Positions 48,385-58,706 of a stretch of DNA of 64,000 bases are shown here, piece after piece; the first letter of the stretch is position 1, and the number at the start of each line of letters is the position of its first letter. The DNA comes from Chloranthus sessilifolius (Eukaryota; Streptophyta; Magnoliopsida; Chloranthales; Chloranthaceae). Location: the NCBI GenBank assembly GCA_021018995.1, contig CM037598.1, positions 75,906,671 to 75,970,670 on the forward strand, given 5' to 3'. Below the pieces are notes generated by a model that worked only from the letters and a program-made list of their open reading frames with translations, was not told the DNA's origin and searched no databases. The position numbers and the translations under genes are program-made.

Positions 48385-49851
48385 TGTTGGAGAGAATATA
48401 TTAAGTATGGTGTGTGTTAGAGTTGTAAGCAATGTATTAATCCCACATTGGTTAGGAATGGAAATAATGTCTTATATGCCCTCTATATAAAGGGCTCATC
48501 TATTGTTACTAGAACATATGGAATAGAAGCAATGTACTCCATTAGTGTTATTATGCTCTCTCTATCTCTCTTGTTCTCTTCTTCTCTTCTCTCTCTAATA
48601 TACCTTAAATGGGTATTTTTCCCCTTTAGTGTTTAGGTTATTTATATCTTCATGGTATCAGAGCAGGTTGGATTCGCGCATCGGTTTTAGGGTTCCGTCT
48701 GACGTATGCTCTGCACTTTGCCGCCTCGTCGGATCTCTGTGTATCAAAAATCGAGAACATTGAGATCTTTGTTGATGTCCCATTAGTTGTTTCTTTTCTC
48801 CAACGCTAGATTCATATTTTTTGAATCTTTGAAACCATCCATGTCTTTTTTAGTGTAGTCATTTATTTATTTGTGTGTTGCTTAATCTATGGTGTAGAGA
48901 AGAAGGATGGCTGTTATGTAGCAGCCATTGAAGGCTACTGTGTAACTATGGTGGGCTACTGTACAACCATGAGAAGATGAAAGTGTTAAGAAGAAAAAAG
49001 ATGTTGAAGGGTTGTTGTGCTTGGCTACTACTGCTGCATAGTAGGTGTTCGATATGAGTCTCGTGAGAGTTGTTGAATGATTTTTTATGAGTTCTTTTGA
49101 TGGGTTACTGTTGTTGGTGGAAACTGCATAGTAGTTTTTTATTGAAATGTCTATATAGGGTTGTTGCCTCTATCTTGAAATTTGTGAAGTCTGAATCGCA
49201 GCCCAGAAATCTGTGTTTATTGCCTCAAAATTCATGTCTACAGCTCCCGACATACACTCATGCGATTGGATGTTGCTCATTTCTTTGAGATCCGTGACTC
49301 TCCCCCTCCATTTTTTTTATTTGCCAATTTATATTTGTATGTGTGTGATGTTATGACACATTGTTTTAAACATGATGTCCCTCCTAGTATTTAATAATAA
49401 GCCCTTTGCTGCTATGCAGCCTTTTATCCGCCTTATGGCCTTTGTCGTTAATGTGATATGTAGCATTTTTTTATCGACCTTATGGTCATATATTTGCCTT
49501 ATTAATATTAGGGGGAGAGGGTTCAAAGTCTTTGTAATTGGCAACTTGAGCATCATTCTCATTGATGCTCAACTTGAGGGGGGTGCTGGAGATAATATAT
49601 TAAGTATGGTGTGTGTTAAAGTTATAGGCAATATATTAATCCCACATTGGTTAGGAATGGAAATAGTGTCTTGTATGCTCTCTATATAAAGGGCTCATCT
49701 ATTGTTACTAGAACATATGGAATAAAAGCAATATAGTCAATTAGTGTTATTATGCTCTCTCTATCTCTCTCTTTCTCTTCTTCTCTTCTCTCTCTAATAT
49801 ACCTTAAATGGATATTTTTCCCCTTTAGTTTTTAGGTTATTTATGCCTTCA
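48385..49851 (+). mobile_element. Copia-type TRIM, 1467 bp, TSD TAAAT
   Basis: Two 268-bp LTRs (48385-48652, 49584-49851) begin TGTTGGAGA/TGCTGGAGA and end CTTCA. The duplication TAAAT is perfect (48380-48384, 49852-49856). The primer site TGGTATCAGAGC abuts the first LTR (48653), and AACTTGAGGGGGG precedes the second. The interior of about 930 bp has no coding frame. By eye the LTRs differ at about 19 sites. The uninterrupted target survives in the other LTR of E near 62120-62135. Confidence 0.94.
48440..48490 (+). promoter_or_regulatory. snRNA-type promoter motif (USE-like plus TATA) in TRIM LTR
   Basis: ATCCCACATTG (48440-48450) matches the plant snRNA upstream sequence element RTCCCACATCG at 10 of 11 positions, and TATATAA follows at 48484 after 33 bp. 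That gap is the Pol II snRNA gene spacing; Pol III genes use about 10 bp less. The second LTR keeps both motifs. Confidence 0.5.
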
Positions 49852-51375
49852 TAAATTATTCAGCTTGGGTCTAGAATCGATTGATCGATTAATGGAGGTA
49901 GTCTCCACTAAATGCCACAGAAAGCGCTCTGATCAAATAGCTGATATCTCATCTACGATATGGCTTCCCATTATTTTATAATGCAGATAATAAGAGCACT
50001 TAATAAGTGTTCTTGTGGCAACAACACCTAATACTAACTCAATAAATCAAGTGAGTAGAAGAGACAACAGATTTAGTGAGTAGAAGAGAGTGGTGGTGGT
50101 TGAACGGTCGAGTACAGAGGATGTGGCTATGGTACATGGGGTTTTGCAATTTATTTAAGATATAGGAACTAATTATATTGTTATAAAAGGAAGGGGTACT
50201 TGAGTACCCTCATTTTGTGTGAAAGTATAAATATAATATCATATATTTAGTAACCTGCCATAACCGATTGAGTTTACTAAATCAATGGTTAACTATGTAT
50301 AGTAAAACTATGGTGAAATGATGGAATACATAGTTGGGCAGCAACCTGTCACGTACGCACCAAGCGTATTTGCTCCTTCATCTGAACCGAGAAAAAAACA
50401 CTAGCCATTAGGTGATACAAAACTGACAAAATTAAGAAAGAAAGCTCATATATAGAAGTGTAGTTGAAAGGCAAGCGGCGGAGAAAGATAAAATAAATAT
50501 ATAAATAAAAGTTGAGATGCAGTCCAAATTGTAGAAGAGGGGTGATGCTCATAATTGGGGAGGTGATGGTTCACTGCCCACTATTAGTACTCGTTTAATT
50601 GGAATTAGTTGGAAACCGTGACCCACATCAGCACCACTCTCTGTTATCAAACAAATTATATTAATAAAATATCACAATACTTGGGTATAGTGACGATTAT
50701 TATATAATAAAAGCTACATTATAAATTATTCAATCCCTGGAAAGAGTTTAAAAAAAAGAGTCTAGAACCTAATGTTATATCCACACGTTAACATAATATT
50801 AATATATTATATAATCATCAGCCCTTTTATTTAATTCTAAAGCAAGATTATCTAGAAATAAAATTAGGGTTTAGTTTATAGTCCGTCGATACGCGAACAA
50901 ATCGAATCGTATCCTACGCGACGGGATCTGACAAGGACGAGATGGATGGATGGGTACCCACCTCTTGAAGCGTGATCGGCAGATCGACGATGATTAGGGA
51001 GATAGAGATCGGCGTCCACGCGATGGCCCATCCACGATTTTGCCTTCTTCCTCCTCGATCTTGATGGCAGAAATAACCCATGGTGTTCTTTGTGAAAGAA
51101 AACACCAAAGATTTATGGAAGAAATTAAATGATTTTTAGAAAATGGTGGGTGGAGAAGGAGAAGAGACGGCTAGGGTTTTTAAGAATAAGAAAAGAAAGA
51201 GACGGCTAGTAGGGTTTTCTTAAAAGAAGAGAAGTGAAAAAGTGTGTTACGTATCTTAAACTTAAATAAAGTTCTCTTAATTAGGTTACGTTCCGGTGTG
51301 GAGCACTAACACCGTGCTTGGTGCAAAACACATCTAACACCACAATTTTATTTTTTTTAAATCAGGGTTATTACA

Positions 51376-51390
51376 TTCTCCCCCCCTTAT
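51376..51390 (-). other. Polypurine tract of element E
   Basis: The minus strand reads TAAGGGGGGGAGAA immediately before the 3' LTR start TGTAATAACCC. Confidence 0.85.
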
Positions 51391-51410
51391 AATATTTTCA
51401 TCCTCGAAAA

Positions 51411-53368
51411 TTACGTACCTATAGTAATGAGTTCAAGGTATTTCTCCAAAGTCTCGGCTTCTCTTTCCCAAGTGGCTTCTTTCGGTGAGTGATGTTGCCA
51501 CTGTACCTTGACAAAGCGTACGAATTTACCCTTGACGAGTTGCTCTTCCGATCTACAATACGAACCGGCTTCTCTAAGATGGTAAGATCGTCTCTGACTT
51601 CAGTTGGCTCGATATCAAGGACATGAGATGGATCGAGTAGATATTTTCGCAACATGGAGACGTGAAACACACTATGTATACCGACGAAGTGTTACAGAAG
51701 TGAAATTCGGTATGCTACCTCGCCGATGCAATCTGTGATAACGAAAGGTTCCACGTATCTCGGACTTAGCTTTCCTCGCATTCCAAAATGCATGATTCCC
51801 TTAGTCGGTGACACCCGAATGAAAACCAAATCACCAACCTCGAATTCTATCAAGCGTCTTCTACTGTCGGCGTAGGCTTTCTGACGGTTCTGAGCTTCTT
51901 TCAACCTTTGGCGGATAATCTTAACCTTTTTAGTCGTGGTTTGGATAAGTTCTGGCCCAAGCATCTTTCTTTTGCCAACTTCATCCCAACAAAGAGGCAT
52001 CCTACAACTCTAGCCATAAAAAGCTTCAAAAGGCGACATCCCGATGCTTGCCTGAAAGCTATTATTATAGGAAAACTCAATCAAAGGAAGGTGATCATCC
52101 CAATTTCCTCGAAAATCTAACATGCAGGCTCGAACCATGTCTTCTACGATCTAATTAACTTTTTCAGTCTAACCGTCGATCTCCGGATGGAAGGTTGTAC
52201 TGAAATTGAGTGTCGTACCCATTGCTTCCTGAAATTTCTTCCAATACTCAGAAGTGAACTTCGTGTCTCTGTCCGACACAATACTCACAGGAACCCCATG
52301 GTGTTTGACTATTTCCTTCATATACGTCTCAGCAAGTTTATCTTCGTTATCGGTATTCTTGAAAGCTAGGAAGTGCGCCGACTTGGTCAATCGATCTACA
52401 ATAACCCAAATAGTGTTGTGTTTCTTTAAAGTTCTTAGAAGTTCAACTATGAAATCCATAGAAATGTTCTCCCACTTCCACTCGGGAATCGGTAAAGGCT
52501 GCAAAAGACTGGCTTGCTTCTGATGCTCAACTTTCACCTGATGACATACCAAACACCTGGAGACGTATTCAACAATCTCTCTCTTCATATTCGGCCACCA
52601 ATAATAATTTCAAATATTCCAATATATTTTTGTGCTTCCTGGGCGCACTGAATATCTAGATTTGTGTGCCTCCTCGAGAATTTCGTTTCGCAATGTTGCA
52701 ACGTTAGGAACATACAATCTATCTTGGAAAAGGAGGGTCCCATCAAAGCGAATAGAAAAGTATGATTTAGGGCCCTTGGCTAGCTGTCCCTTAAATCTTC
52801 GAAATTTCGAGATCTAAGGGCTGCCCGTTTCTGATATGGCCGACAAAGGAAGGCTTGACTATCATACTGGCTAGGTATACTCCTTCACTAATTCTTTCAA
52901 GTCATACATCCAGCTAAGCAATCTCATCGAGCGGCTTCCAAGCTTTTAGACTTGCTAGCAGTCCTGAAGATTTCTGACTTAGAGTGTCAGCAACCATGTT
53001 TGCTTTACCCAAATGGTAATTAATAGAACAATCGTAGTCCTTCATGTATTCCATCTAACGTCTCTGCCTCAAGTTAAGATCTATTTGAGAAAATAAGTAT
53101 TTGAGGCTCTTGTGGTCCGTATAAATCTTGAAAGTCTCACCGTATAGATAATGTCACCAAATCTTAAGTGCAAAGATGACTGCGGCCAACTCAAGATCAC
53201 GAACCGAATAATTCTTCTCATGCGGCTTCAACTGTCTCGAGTCGTAGGCAATGGCTCTCTTACACTGCCCCAACAGACATCCGAGTTCTTGACGTGAAGC
53301 ATTGGTGTAAACTTCATAATCACCAAGTCCAGAAGGTAAGGTAAGAATGGGAGTTGTCGTGAGCTTCT
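51411..53368 (-). pseudogene. pol: Element E pol, distal part: RNase H, integrase, chromodomain
   Basis: RNase H (about 53040-53340) has [12 protein letters not shown] and LKYLFSQ, with YTNAS in place of YSDAS. Integrase (about 51690-52600) has [42 protein letters not shown] and VGDLVFIRVSP. The chromodomain (about 51420-51560) carries VKVQWQHHSPKEATWERE, reached only by a one-base frame change near 51560. Stops in DGQTE- and VNQI-like positions fit CAG/CAA to TAG/TAA. The block ends at TAA 51411. Its upstream end is cut by element F. Confidence 0.9.
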
Positions 53369-53750
53369 TGTGACCATAGTCACAAAATCGAGGTTCGGTA
53401 ATAATTCGGCAAAGTTAAAATTCGGAAAAATCCGGCAAAGTTTGGGAAGTTCAGGAACAATTCAGGAAAATAAAAAAATAAAAATTATAAATATATATCA
53501 TATAAATATTCAAAATATTTATATATATTTTAGCGTCACCTTTTGAGATGTGTGGTATGCGTAATAAACAATCGACCGTCTGATGGTATGCCCATGATCC
53601 ATAGATCTAGTGTGCAAAAAAGATGGGGATGAAAAATGACCACCATCTGATTCAAAGCCGGTCAATGCATACCAGGTGGAGGTGGTGGGGTGAAAAGCAA
53701 CCTTTTTGGGGTGAGTAATGTAACCATTGGCAAACTGCAATCAATTTTTA

Positions 53751-53800
53751 GTCCCACATCGTTGAGAAAAAAAACTTCACACTCTATTCCACCTATAAAA
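53751..53800 (+). promoter_or_regulatory. snRNA-type promoter motif (perfect USE plus TATA)
   Basis: GTCCCACATCG (53751-53761) matches the plant snRNA USE consensus RTCCCACATCG at all 11 positions, and TATAAAA begins at 53794, 32 bp downstream, the Pol II snRNA spacing. A start site would fall near 53825. The sequence after it (repeated GTGTGGTGACT) does not resemble any U snRNA I know. Confidence 0.55.
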
Positions 53801-54061
53801 CTTCAGTTAAACAACTCAACAAGATGTGTGGTGACTGGTGAGTCTGGTGACTAGTGAGCAACAGACGTGTGGTGACTGTTCATTTGCCAACGTGTGGTGA
53901 CTATTCATTTGCCATATTAAATAAAAATTAAACATTAAAACTTTAAAAGAAAAATATATGAAATTTTTAACTTCGGCAAAACCGCGAACTTTACCGAATT
54001 ATGCGCGAAATTCGTTGGGTTTGACGATTTTTTGGAAAAATCGCGAATAGTTCGTGATTTG

Positions 54062-54277
54062 CATGGGTCAAAATTTCGTCCGATACCGATACGTATCGGT
54101 TTTGGACTGGGACGATACGGTACATTCAATGTACCGTATCGCCATTTTGTATGCATATACCTGGACGATACATTCAATGTATTGTTCGGTATTTTACTAT
54201 TCCAATACGTATCGTCCGATACGTATCGGTTTTGAGCTCGGACGATATGTATCCGATACCCGGTATTTTGACCCATG
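54062..54277. mobile_element. 216-bp hAT-like mini element, TSD GTGATTTG
   Basis: Inverted ends CATGGGTCAAAAT / ATTTTGACCCATG have a perfect 8-bp duplication (54054-54061, 54278-54285). The body is iterated CCGATACGTATCGG and ACATTCAATGTA palindromes. Confidence 0.9.
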
Positions 54278-54344
54278 GTGATTTGTTCGTTTTTCACAAA
54301 AATCACGAATTATTCAATAATTCGGCGATTTTTGTGACTATGCT

Positions 54345-55103
54345 TGTGACGGGGGCACGCGGCGTGGCCATCCGGGCCAGCCGTAGGGCCATTTCTCCTC
54401 TCCGCGTCAAGAGCATCGTTGGTGCGTCAAGGCCATGAGGGCGGCACCAAGTGCGTTGGTCGTGGGCCACGAGGGCGTCGTGGCACATTGGGATGAAGGG
54501 TTGCGACTTGGGCGCAACACGATTGTGTGGGGGAGCAATGCGGGGGCGTTGCGACGTAATGGTGCGAAAGATGTGTGCCATGTTGCAGTATGTCAAACCA
54601 ACGGGTTTGAGGTCCTTCCGTCATTTAAGCCAAGTTATTGTTTTACCCTTATATAGGGGGACATGAGTTGGGGTCCCCCGATCCAACACGTGCACTAGCC
54701 TCGTGGGCTTGAGTGCGTGCATCCGGGCCATGCTTGGGGCGTGGTCGTCCTAGCTACGTCGTGTACTAGGGCCATCGTGTTGGGGTGGTTTCCAACCACC
54801 TCCGCGGTGCGTGTTTTAGCCCAAAGGGGGCTCGGGATATGCTCGTCGCTGCCTATCGCATTATCAATCGTCGTTGCCTTGCGTTATCAATCGTTGTTGT
54901 CTGCTCTAACCTGCTGCGTTGCTTTGCAAGCGAAGTCCAAACGCAGAGGTTAAGGTGAAGCTTGAGTAGGACAAGCCTTCTACCCTTCGTAGCATCTAGG
55001 AATTTGCATCGCGTGACTCAATTGGGGCTTATTAGGCTGACTTAGCGCATAGGGCGTTAGGTGCTGCACGGGCTGACACTGTTGGACGAGTGGCCCCGTA
55101 ACA
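54345..55103 (+). repeat. 5' LTR of element F
   Basis: GC-rich compared with its surroundings and nearly identical in layout to 56421-57177. Confidence 0.9.
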
Positions 55104-55124
55104 TTTGGTATCAGAGCCTCCGTG

Positions 55125-56216
55125 ATGGCTGAGATGGAAGGGACCAACGAAGATTCGAGACGACGGACAACGAGGGAACGGTTGGATAATTTGGAAGCTC
55201 AGGCGGAACAGTTTAAGTCAATGGTAGCTGTCATGACGTTACATGGGGAATGACTGAATAGGCATGAGATAATCAATGCCACTTTGACTGAGACAGTAGA
55301 GCAATTGGCAGCATAGGTACGAGGTATAAAGGTCATGTTGGAGGAGGTACGTGACGAGATGAGCGTGTTGAAAAAGCTCATTCTGGCAATGCTAGTTGGA
55401 GTGCCAACAGGGGCGCTGACACCCCGATTCAAGTTCCCCAAGCCAGAGACGTTCAAGGGCTCTCGCAAGGCGAAAGACCTTGAGAACTTTATATGAGACG
55501 TAGAGGAATACCTCGAATCGCTGGGGGACCTCGATGCTAAAGTCAAGTTAAGGATTGCATCGAGATACTTGGTTGGTGATGCCAAGTTATGCTGGAGGCA
55601 CCGTGTGTCAGAGGTGTGTATAGACAATGCAACAGTTGATTCTTGGGCCGATCTGAAGGAGCTGCGGACTCAATTTCTACCTACCAACGTCGAATGGACA
55701 ACGCAAAAGGCATTATCGACGTTGAAGGACACTGAACCGTTGCATGAGTACATTAAAACTTTTACGAGCCTAATATTAGACATTGATGATATGAGCGAGA
55801 AGGATCGGGTCTTCTACTTCATAGATGGCTTGGCGCCATGGGTACAGCAGGAATTGACTCATAGAGGGATGAAGAACCTGGATGAGACGTTGGCTGCTAT
55901 GAAGCGGCTAACCGAGCACCGCCATGAACGAGAAAGGGCAAACCAGGCATCCACTGACAATGTTGACAAGCAGGTGAAGAAGCCTAATGACCCTGGGCAC
56001 GTGCGATTCGGTCAGGACAAGGGTAGTAGGCATGAAAGAAAGAGAGATGAAAAGCCGAGTAAGAAGGGTTACTTCTTGTGTGATGGGCCGCATCTAGTGT
56101 TGGATTGTCCAAAAAAGGCCACCTTGAAAGTGATAGTCGTGGAGAAAGGGAAGAAAACAGTTGATGATGAGGAGTTTGTCGCCAGAGTAGGGGTGCTCCG
56201 ACTGAGTAACTACTGA
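55125..56216 (+). pseudogene. gag: Element F gag, three in-frame stops
   Basis: One frame starts from ATG 55125, about 20 nt after the primer site. An N-terminal coiled-coil-like part (NLEAQAEQFKSMVAV) is followed by the retrotransposon gag domain (FKFPKPETFKGSR, DAKLCWRHRV, LRTQFLPTNVEW, FYFIDGLAPWVQQEL), then a charged tail and a knuckle FLCDGPHLVLDC whose first Cys is Tyr. Stops at HGE*LNRH, LAA*VRG and FI*DVEE break the first third. No protease or RT follows before the second LTR. Confidence 0.88.
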
Positions 56217-56420
56217 GAAAGTTATCCACCTCGGCCTTATTGGCGTGGGCCGTGGGCAGACTTAGACACCAACCATGCATAGAATTTGCAGTGTGCAGTT
56301 TTGGTTGTGTACAGTTTTGCTACATTGGGTGAAGGCAGGGAGCTGTCGAGGAACCGTGGCGGTGTACAGAAATTGCAGAGCTTGGTGTTAACGAGGACGT
56401 TGACGGTTTTGAGTGGAGGA

Positions 56421-57177
56421 TGTGACGAGGGCACGCGGCGTGGCCATCCGAGCCAGTCGTAGGGCCATTTTCCTCTCCGCGCCAAGAGCATCGTTGGTGC
56501 GTCAAGGTCATGAGGGCGGCACCAAGTGCGTTGGTCGTGGGCCACAAGGGCGTCGCGACACGTTGGGATGAAGGGTTGAGACTTGGGCACGACACGGTCG
56601 TGTGGGGGAGCGATGCGGGGGCGTTGCGACGTAATGGTGCGGAGGATGTGTGCCATGTTGCGATATGTCAAACCAACGGGTTTGAGGTCCTTCCGTCATT
56701 TGAGCCAAGTTACTGTTTTACTCTTATATAAGGGGACATGAGTTGGGGTCCCCCGACCCAACACGTGCACTAGCCTCGTGGGCTTGAGTGCGTGCATCCT
56801 GACCATGTTTGGGGCGTGGTCGTCCTAGCTACGTCGTGTACTAGGGCCATCGTGTTGGGGTGGTTTCCAACCACCTCCGCAGTGCGAGTTTTAGCCCAAA
56901 GGGGGCTCGGGATATGCTCGTCACTGCCTATCGCATATCAATCATCATTGCCTTGCGTTATCAATCGTTGTTGCCTGCCCTAACCTGCTGCATTGCTTCG
57001 CAGGCAAAGTCCGAACGCAAAGGTTGATGTGAAGCTTGAGTAGGACAGGCCTTCTATCCTTCGTAGCATCTGAGAATCCGCATCGCGTGACTCAATTGGG
57101 GATTATTAGGCTAACTTAGCGCATCTGGCGTTAGGTGCCGCACGGGCTGACACTGCTGAACGAGTGACCCCGTGACA
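56421..57177 (+). repeat. 3' LTR of element F
   Basis: Second LTR copy, ending GACCCCGTGACA at the return to E's RNase H/RT junction. Confidence 0.9.
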
Positions 57178-58556
57178 TTCTGCCTCAATAAATTAAAGTT
57201 CTGCTCACACTGATCGGTCCACACAAATTTATTGTTCTTGCGGGTAAGCATAGTGAGCGGGAGTACCAAACGAGAAAATCCTTCCACAAATTTACGGTAA
57301 TATCCCGCTAAGCCGAGAAAACTTCTCACTTCGGTGACATTCTTCAATTTTTGCCAACTCGCAACAGCTTTAACTTTTGATGGATCTACGAAAATCCCTG
57401 CGGTGGAAATCACGTGACCCAAGAAGGATACCTTCTCAAGCCAAAACTCACACTTGCTCAATGTGCATACAACCTGTGCTCACGGAGAGTCTGAAGCACA
57501 ATAAGAAGGTGGTCCTTGTGAGTTTCTTTCGTGCGAGAATAAATAAGAACATCGTCGCGAACTTGTCAAGAAACTCTCTGAATACGCGGTTCATTAGATC
57601 CATAAACACGACAGGCGCATTTGTGAGTCCAAGCGGCATAATAAGGAACTCGTAGTGTCCATGCTTTGTTCCAAAAGCAGTCTTCGAAATATCTTATGCT
57701 CTGACTTTCAACTAATGATATCCAGACCTGAGGTCTATCTTCAAAAAGTAAGTAGCACCTTATAGCTGATCAAATAGGTCGTCGATACGAAGAAGAGGGT
57801 ATCAATTTTTCACGGTAACATTATTCAGTTGTCGACAGTCAATACAGAGCCTCATCGAGCCATCTTTCTTCTTTACGAATAAAACTGGTGCTCTCCATGG
57901 TGACTCACTACGGCGGATAAACCCTTTATCAGACAATTCACGCAACTGAATCTCTTACTCTTTCAGTTTTGCTGGTGCCATTCAATACAAAACTTTCGCA
58001 ATCGGCAAGGTACCAAGTGCGAGATCAATCTTGAACTCTACTTCTCGGTCAGGTGGAAGTCCAGGCAAATCTTTCAGAAAAATATCGACGAATTCTCCAA
58101 CGATAGGAATAACTAAGGGGTCCACTTTCTCATCACGTTCACCGTCGAGTGTAACATGTAGGGCTGCTCTTCCTCTTTTAATACCACGAAATTTGAATGA
58201 AGGGCTCCCAATCGGTCGGAAGATGACTACTTTAGAGAAGCAATCAACCGAGGCATGATAAGCCACCAACCAATCCATGTCGAGGATTATATCAAAATCT
58301 TAGAATCCGAGCACCACAAGATCTGCGGATAACTCATGTGTTCCAACTACTAAGGTCGTAGCTTTGCAAACTTTAGATGCCACCCTCACTTCCCCTGACG
58401 GTGTAGAAATCGCAAGCGTACGATCCAGTAGTACTGGCTTAACTCCGATTTAAGAAACAAAACTCGATGTAATCAAAGAGTAGGTCGATCCAGAGTCGAT
58501 CAAGACCCAAGCATGACAACCGGACAAATCGATAGGTCTAGAAACTTTCATAGTTC
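57178..58556 (-). pseudogene. pol: Element E pol, proximal part: protease and RT
   Basis: After the intron the protease reads VLIDSGSTYSLIT (about 58470-58510) with an intact DSG. RT has [43 protein letters not shown] (motif A Asp intact) and [16 protein letters not shown]. The catalytic Asp-Asp pair is still encoded near 57550 (RDDVLIYS) but in another frame after a short deletion just upstream. The thumb and connection ([17 protein letters not shown]) follow to the F insertion. Several stops are present. Confidence 0.9.
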
Positions 58557-58706
58557 CTGAATTACACAAGGGTTCATGCGTGGTCTAAGTTATACACGCC
58601 ATAGCATTCCCAAGAAAATAATACTAAACTCATACACAAAACAAGTCATAAAAGCAATCGTAAGGAAGTAAAGTTTAAGGAAAATTAGACAAGGTAAAAT
58701 TCGTAC
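58557..58706 (-). other. Putative 150-bp GT-AG intron between gag and protease of E
   Basis: The minus-strand donor is CAGG|GTACGA and the acceptor is GTAATTCAG|GAAC. Removal gives VVQ-G-TMKVS, the canonical linker. Retention stops Gag about ten residues later with TAA near 58671. The same phase and site as the 142-bp intron of the left Tekay element. Confidence 0.72.

Larger units (their letters stand above)
46301..51375 (-). repeat. 3' LTR of element E, split by a TRIM
   Basis: About 3.6 kb once the 1467-bp insertion and its 5-bp duplication are removed, matching the 3546-bp partner LTR along its length. Confidence 0.93.
53375..54342. mobile_element. hAT-like element of 968 bp, TSD CTTGTGAC
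   Basis: Inverted ends CATAGTCACAAAATCG / CGATTTTTGTGACTATG are flanked by a perfect 8-bp duplication (53367-53374, 54343-54350). The arms repeat TTCGGCAAAGTT and AATAATTCGGC words. No transposase is present. It is inserted across the left edge of F's 5' LTR and hosts a smaller insertion at 54062. Confidence 0.9.
53369..57177 (+). mobile_element. Element F: gag-only LTR retrotransposon inserted in E's pol
   Basis: LTRs of 759 bp (54345-55103) and 757 bp (56421-57177) begin TGTGACG(G/A)GGGCACGCGG and end CCCCGT(A/G)ACA. The primer site TGGTATCAGAGCC lies at 55106 and a short purine tract GAGTGGAGGA precedes the second LTR. The flank TTCT is repeated on both sides (53365-53368, 57178-57181). 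The first six LTR bases are duplicated at 53369-53374 because a hAT-like element later inserted there. Only a gag ORF is present. Confidence 0.88.

Noticed and set aside
54435-54953. Several 65-97 codon frames in the F LTRs as genes
   Set aside because: They recur in both LTRs in GC-rich sequence, on both strands, with no domain; they are chance frames.
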